Below, piece after piece: positions 61,469-64,000 of a stretch of 64,000 bases of DNA (the stretch's first letter is position 1; the number at the start of each line of letters is the position of its first letter). A model generated the notes under the pieces. The model searched no databases and was not told where the DNA came from. It saw only the letters and a list, made by a program, of their open reading frames with translations. The stretch covers positions 21,230-85,229 of the forward strand of contig CAVFGN010000003.1 of assembly GCA_963621965.1 (NCBI GenBank), written 5' to 3'. A program made the position numbers and the translations under genes. The stretch is from JAEELC01 sp963621965 (lineage in GTDB: Bacteria > Bacillota_I > Bacilli_A > Acholeplasmatales > Anaeroplasmataceae).

Positions 61469-63007
61469 TTAATCATGTAAAATTAACGACTTACTAGTCA
61501 TACTTTCTGGTTTTTCTAGTCCTAGTAACTCAAGTAATGTAGGAGTTACATCAGATAAAATACCTGATAATCTTAACTTATAATCAGTTGATGTCAAGAT
61601 TAATGGAACAGGATTTGTTGTGTGTGCTGTATATGGATTCCCCGATTCGTCGCACATCTTTTCAGCATTTCCATGGTCAGCAGTAATAACTGCTACGCCG
61701 CCTACTTTATTTAATTCTTCTACAACACGGCCAACACACTCATCAACAACTTCAACAGCTTTTACAGCTGCAGGAATAATACCAGTGTGTCCAACCATAT
61801 CACAATTTGCATAATTTAATATAATTGTATCGTACTTTTCGCTTTGTATAGCTTCTACTACTTTATCAGTAACTTCATAAGCAGACATTTCTGGTTGTAA
61901 ATCATATGTAGCAACCTTAGGCGAATTAACAAGAATTCTATCAGCGCCTTTAATTTCTTTATCAACACCGCCATCAAAGAAGAATGTTACGTGTGCATAC
62001 TTCTCTGTTTCAGCAATTCTTAATTGCTTTAAACCTGCATCGCTAACTAAATCGCCATAAAGGTTAGTTAATTTAATTTGAGGGAATGCAATTAATCCCT
62101 TGACTGAATCTGCATATTTCATCATTGAAACAAATGTAATATTTTTAGGGTGATTTTCTGTATTTAATTTTGGATCATTTTCGTTTTTAACTAACGTATT
62201 ACATGCATCTGGATTTGAGAAAGCTGTCGCAATCTCAATAGCTCTATCAGGTCTAAAGTTTGCGAAAACGATAGAATCGTTGTCACAAATTTGACCATCT
62301 TTATCTACGATAAATGGCACCATAAATTCATCAGTTACACCATTTTTATAGGATGTTTCAATACCTTCACGTGCACTAGAATAAACTTCGCCTTTGTTTT
62401 TGCACATAGCATCATACGCTAATTGTACACGATTCCAGTTTTTATCTCTATCCATTCCATAATATCTACCACCAACAGTAGAAACACTGATAGTCTTTTC
62501 TTCTAAAATCTTATCTAAAAATTGATTAGCACTTGTAGGTGGAACGTCTCTACCATCTAGGAATGCATGATAATAAACTTTTTCAATTCCATTTTCTTTT
62601 GCAACACGTGCAATAGCTTTAATATGGTTTACGTGAGAGTGAACTCCGCCTTCACTAGCCAAACCAAAGATGTGTAATTTAGAATTGTTCTTCTTTACAT
62701 TGTTAATAGCTTCTAAAATCGCATCGTTGTGGTTAAATTCACCATCTTCAATAGATTTATTGATACGAGTTAGAGATTGATAAACAATTCTACCTGCACC
62801 AAGGTTCATATGGCCAACCTCAGAATTACCCATTTGGTTTTCAGGTAAACCAACCGCATTACCACTTGCGTTAATGAATGTGTGAGGATAATGTGCCCAA
62901 AGAGAGTCAATGTTAGGTCTATTAGCTAAACTAATTGCATTGCTCTTTGTAGGCGCATCAATACCAAATCCATCCATAATAATTAATACAACAGGTCTTT
63001 TTTTCAT
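61469..63007 (-). CDS. gpmI: Cofactor-independent phosphoglycerate mutase
   Basis: Glycolytic enzyme interconverting 3- and 2-phosphoglycerate with a phosphoserine intermediate and two Mn2+. The 512-residue protein has D12 (IIMDGFGI), the phosphoserine S62 in GNSEVGHMNLGAGR, HIFGLASEGGVHSH, DGRDVPP and the C-terminal VITADHGNAEKM. AGGAG precedes the ATG. It follows an alpha/alpha-barrel protein by 11 bases. The usual gap-pgk-tpi cluster is not adjacent. Same phosphatase superfamily as deoB at the other end of the window. Confidence 0.97.
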   Translation of the reverse strand: MKKRPVVLIIMDGFGIDAPTKSNAISLANRPNIDSLWAHYPHTFINASGNAVGLPENQMGNSEVGHMNLGAGRIVYQSLTRINKSIEDGEFNHNDAILEAINNVKKNNSKLHIFGLASEGGVHSHVNHIKAIARVAKENGIEKVYYHAFLDGRDVPPTSANQFLDKILEEKTISVSTVGGRYYGMDRDKNWNRVQLAYDAMCKNKGEVYSSAREGIETSYKNGVTDEFMVPFIVDKDGQICDNDSIVFANFRPDRAIEIATAFSNPDACNTLVKNENDPKLNTENHPKNITFVSMMKYADSVKGLIAFPQIKLTNLYGDLVSDAGLKQLRIAETEKYAHVTFFFDGGVDKEIKGADRILVNSPKVATYDLQPEMSAYEVTDKVVEAIQSEKYDTIILNYANCDMVGHTGIIPAAVKAVEVVDECVGRVVEELNKVGGVAVITADHGNAEKMCDESGNPYTAHTTNPVPLILTSTDYKLRLSGILSDVTPTLLELLGLEKPESMTSKSLILHD

Positions 63008-63018
63008 ATTTGTTCTCC

Positions 63019-63921
63019 TTATTTAATTCTATTAAATTTATTTAAATAATGTATAGCTAACCTTGTAGCTCTACCAAACCATTTCAAATCACTAGACATA
63101 GCTTCAGGATATTTATCTTCGTTTCCCCAAGTATGAGTTCCTTGCCACATACCATGTTTTTCTCTTTTATCAATCAAAATATCTAGTGTATCATCTAATA
63201 TCTTTTGTTCTGTATCATTTAAATCAAAATCTTCTAGTATGCTTAACACTTCAAAATAATCTTTATTTAAATCAGATGTATCTAAAAATTGTTTCAATAA
63301 ACTATTAAACTTTGTTTGCATCTCTTCAAATTTATCACTAAATTCATTCTTCATTAATGATGCAATTAAGAAAATTTTATATTGATCTAACGTAAAATAA
63401 TCATATTGATTGATATTTAAAATATAGTCCATTTTGCTTTGTGCAGCTTCAACAGCTTTTTTATAATACTTTGTACCTTTAGGTGCAAACAACATCGTAT
63501 ATCCTACAATTCCTAAGAATAAATCGTTATTAGGTTCGCCTTTAAAACGAACGGCGCACGCAAAATCGTCATTTGATTTAGCTTTAGATGAGAAATTTTC
63601 TTGTTTCCAAAGAAAATTAAGTGCAGGAAATACTATGTCTTGAACAGTTTCATCTTGATTTCCATTAATAATATTACATGATTTTAAAATTTTAAACATT
63701 TCATAAGTTTCATAAACTAAAGAATTTGAATTTAGATTGTCTAAACTTAATGAGTGTCCAAAGCCACCATCTTCATTTTTATATAAATATAATGATGTTA
63801 GAACATAATATGTAGTAGAATTATCAAATTCATAGTTATATAGTGCAACATCTACATCTAATGCCTTGTTATACATTAAACTATCAATTGTTTCTATTTG
63901 AGCTTTATCTAAATATTTCAT
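63019..63921 (-). CDS. Alpha/alpha-barrel protein (prenyltransferase/squalene-cyclase-like fold)
   Basis: A 300-residue protein with helical repeats of the alpha/alpha toroid kind: LTSLYLYKNEDGGFGHSLSLDNLNSNSLVYETYEMFKIL near residues 40-80, FLWKQENFSSKAK in the middle, and GMWQGTHTWGNEDKYPEAMSSDLKWFGRATRLAIHYLNKF at the end. EDGGFG is the QW-like turn of such folds. It lacks the DxDD or the metal site of true terpene cyclases and prenyltransferases, so an enzymatic role is open. GGTGA precedes the ATG and a TATAAT lies at 63941-63946. First gene of an operon with gpmI. Confidence 0.65.
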   Translation of the reverse strand: MKYLDKAQIETIDSLMYNKALDVDVALYNYEFDNSTTYYVLTSLYLYKNEDGGFGHSLSLDNLNSNSLVYETYEMFKILKSCNIINGNQDETVQDIVFPALNFLWKQENFSSKAKSNDDFACAVRFKGEPNNDLFLGIVGYTMLFAPKGTKYYKKAVEAAQSKMDYILNINQYDYFTLDQYKIFLIASLMKNEFSDKFEEMQTKFNSLLKQFLDTSDLNKDYFEVLSILEDFDLNDTEQKILDDTLDILIDKREKHGMWQGTHTWGNEDKYPEAMSSDLKWFGRATRLAIHYLNKFNRIK

Positions 63922-64000
63922 TTTTTCACCAGCCTTATCTATTATATAAAATATTTAAATAATTTTAAAGAGTTATAATAATTTCTATCACACAATTTTT

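Overview
The window looks like a piece of the chromosome of a low-GC, AT-rich member of the Bacillota, most like the uncultured, reduced-genome lineages near Erysipelotrichia, RF39 or Acholeplasma-like Bacilli. This placement is an inference from gene order and family resemblance. TGA is a true stop (hemW, priA, rbgA and recX end with it, and RF2 is present), so this is not a Mycoplasma-type code. Genes are packed into same-strand operons with ATGA or TAATG overlaps. Strong Shine-Dalgarno sites and short U-tailed hairpin terminators are everywhere. I see no IS element, prophage, CRISPR array, tRNA or rRNA.

Layout. Positions 1-1070 hold the 3' part of a + strand gene for a Fic-fold protein with a degenerate active site. 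Positions 1093 to about 4003 form a 2.9 kb stretch without a convincing gene, closed on both sides by terminators that point inwards. It contains a good candidate XerCD dif site at 1664-1691. After it, every gene but one lies on the - strand, so transcription converges here as expected at a replication terminus. The nearest complete operon encodes a XerC/D-type recombinase with deoB and hemW, and the FtsK translocase lies 20 kb away.

Positions 4.0-31 kb are housekeeping: deoB-xerD-hemW; yqeG-yqeH-(yqeK/rsfS fusion); greA; a YgjP peptidase with the two trhP tRNA-hydroxylation genes; the SRP set ffh-ylxM-ftsY; a GntR/AEC transporter pair with a palindromic operator; topA; lepB-rbgA-rnhB; a membrane-segment-free ftsK with a membrane-protein neighbour; a lone + strand HAD phosphatase; a membrane MutS-like ATPase; recX; a YitT protein; and prfB. 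Positions 31-37 kb are the secA-hpf-comF block, with an unrecognised 478-residue gene inserted and comF reduced to a short zinc protein.

Positions 36.6-42.9 kb form an apparent operon priA-fmt-(degenerate HD-GYP membrane protein)-TSCPD-metK. It is headed by a SAM-I riboswitch with a classical antiterminator/terminator pair. At 42.9-44.2 kb a tetrahydrofolate riboswitch precedes a FolT-type folate transporter that carries an extra 200-residue N-terminal membrane domain. One-carbon supply (folate uptake, formylation, SAM synthesis) is thus clustered and under RNA control. Positions 44.3-51.7 kb are the macromolecular-synthesis operon glyS-dnaG-sigma-trmK-esterase-sigma-thioredoxin, with two collinear 397-residue primary-type sigma factors. 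Positions 51.7-64 kb carry engB, a PHP phosphatase, phoH and mgtE, then a DXS-type enzyme, two membrane proteins of unknown role, DAHP synthase, phosphoglycerate mutase and an alpha/alpha-barrel protein.
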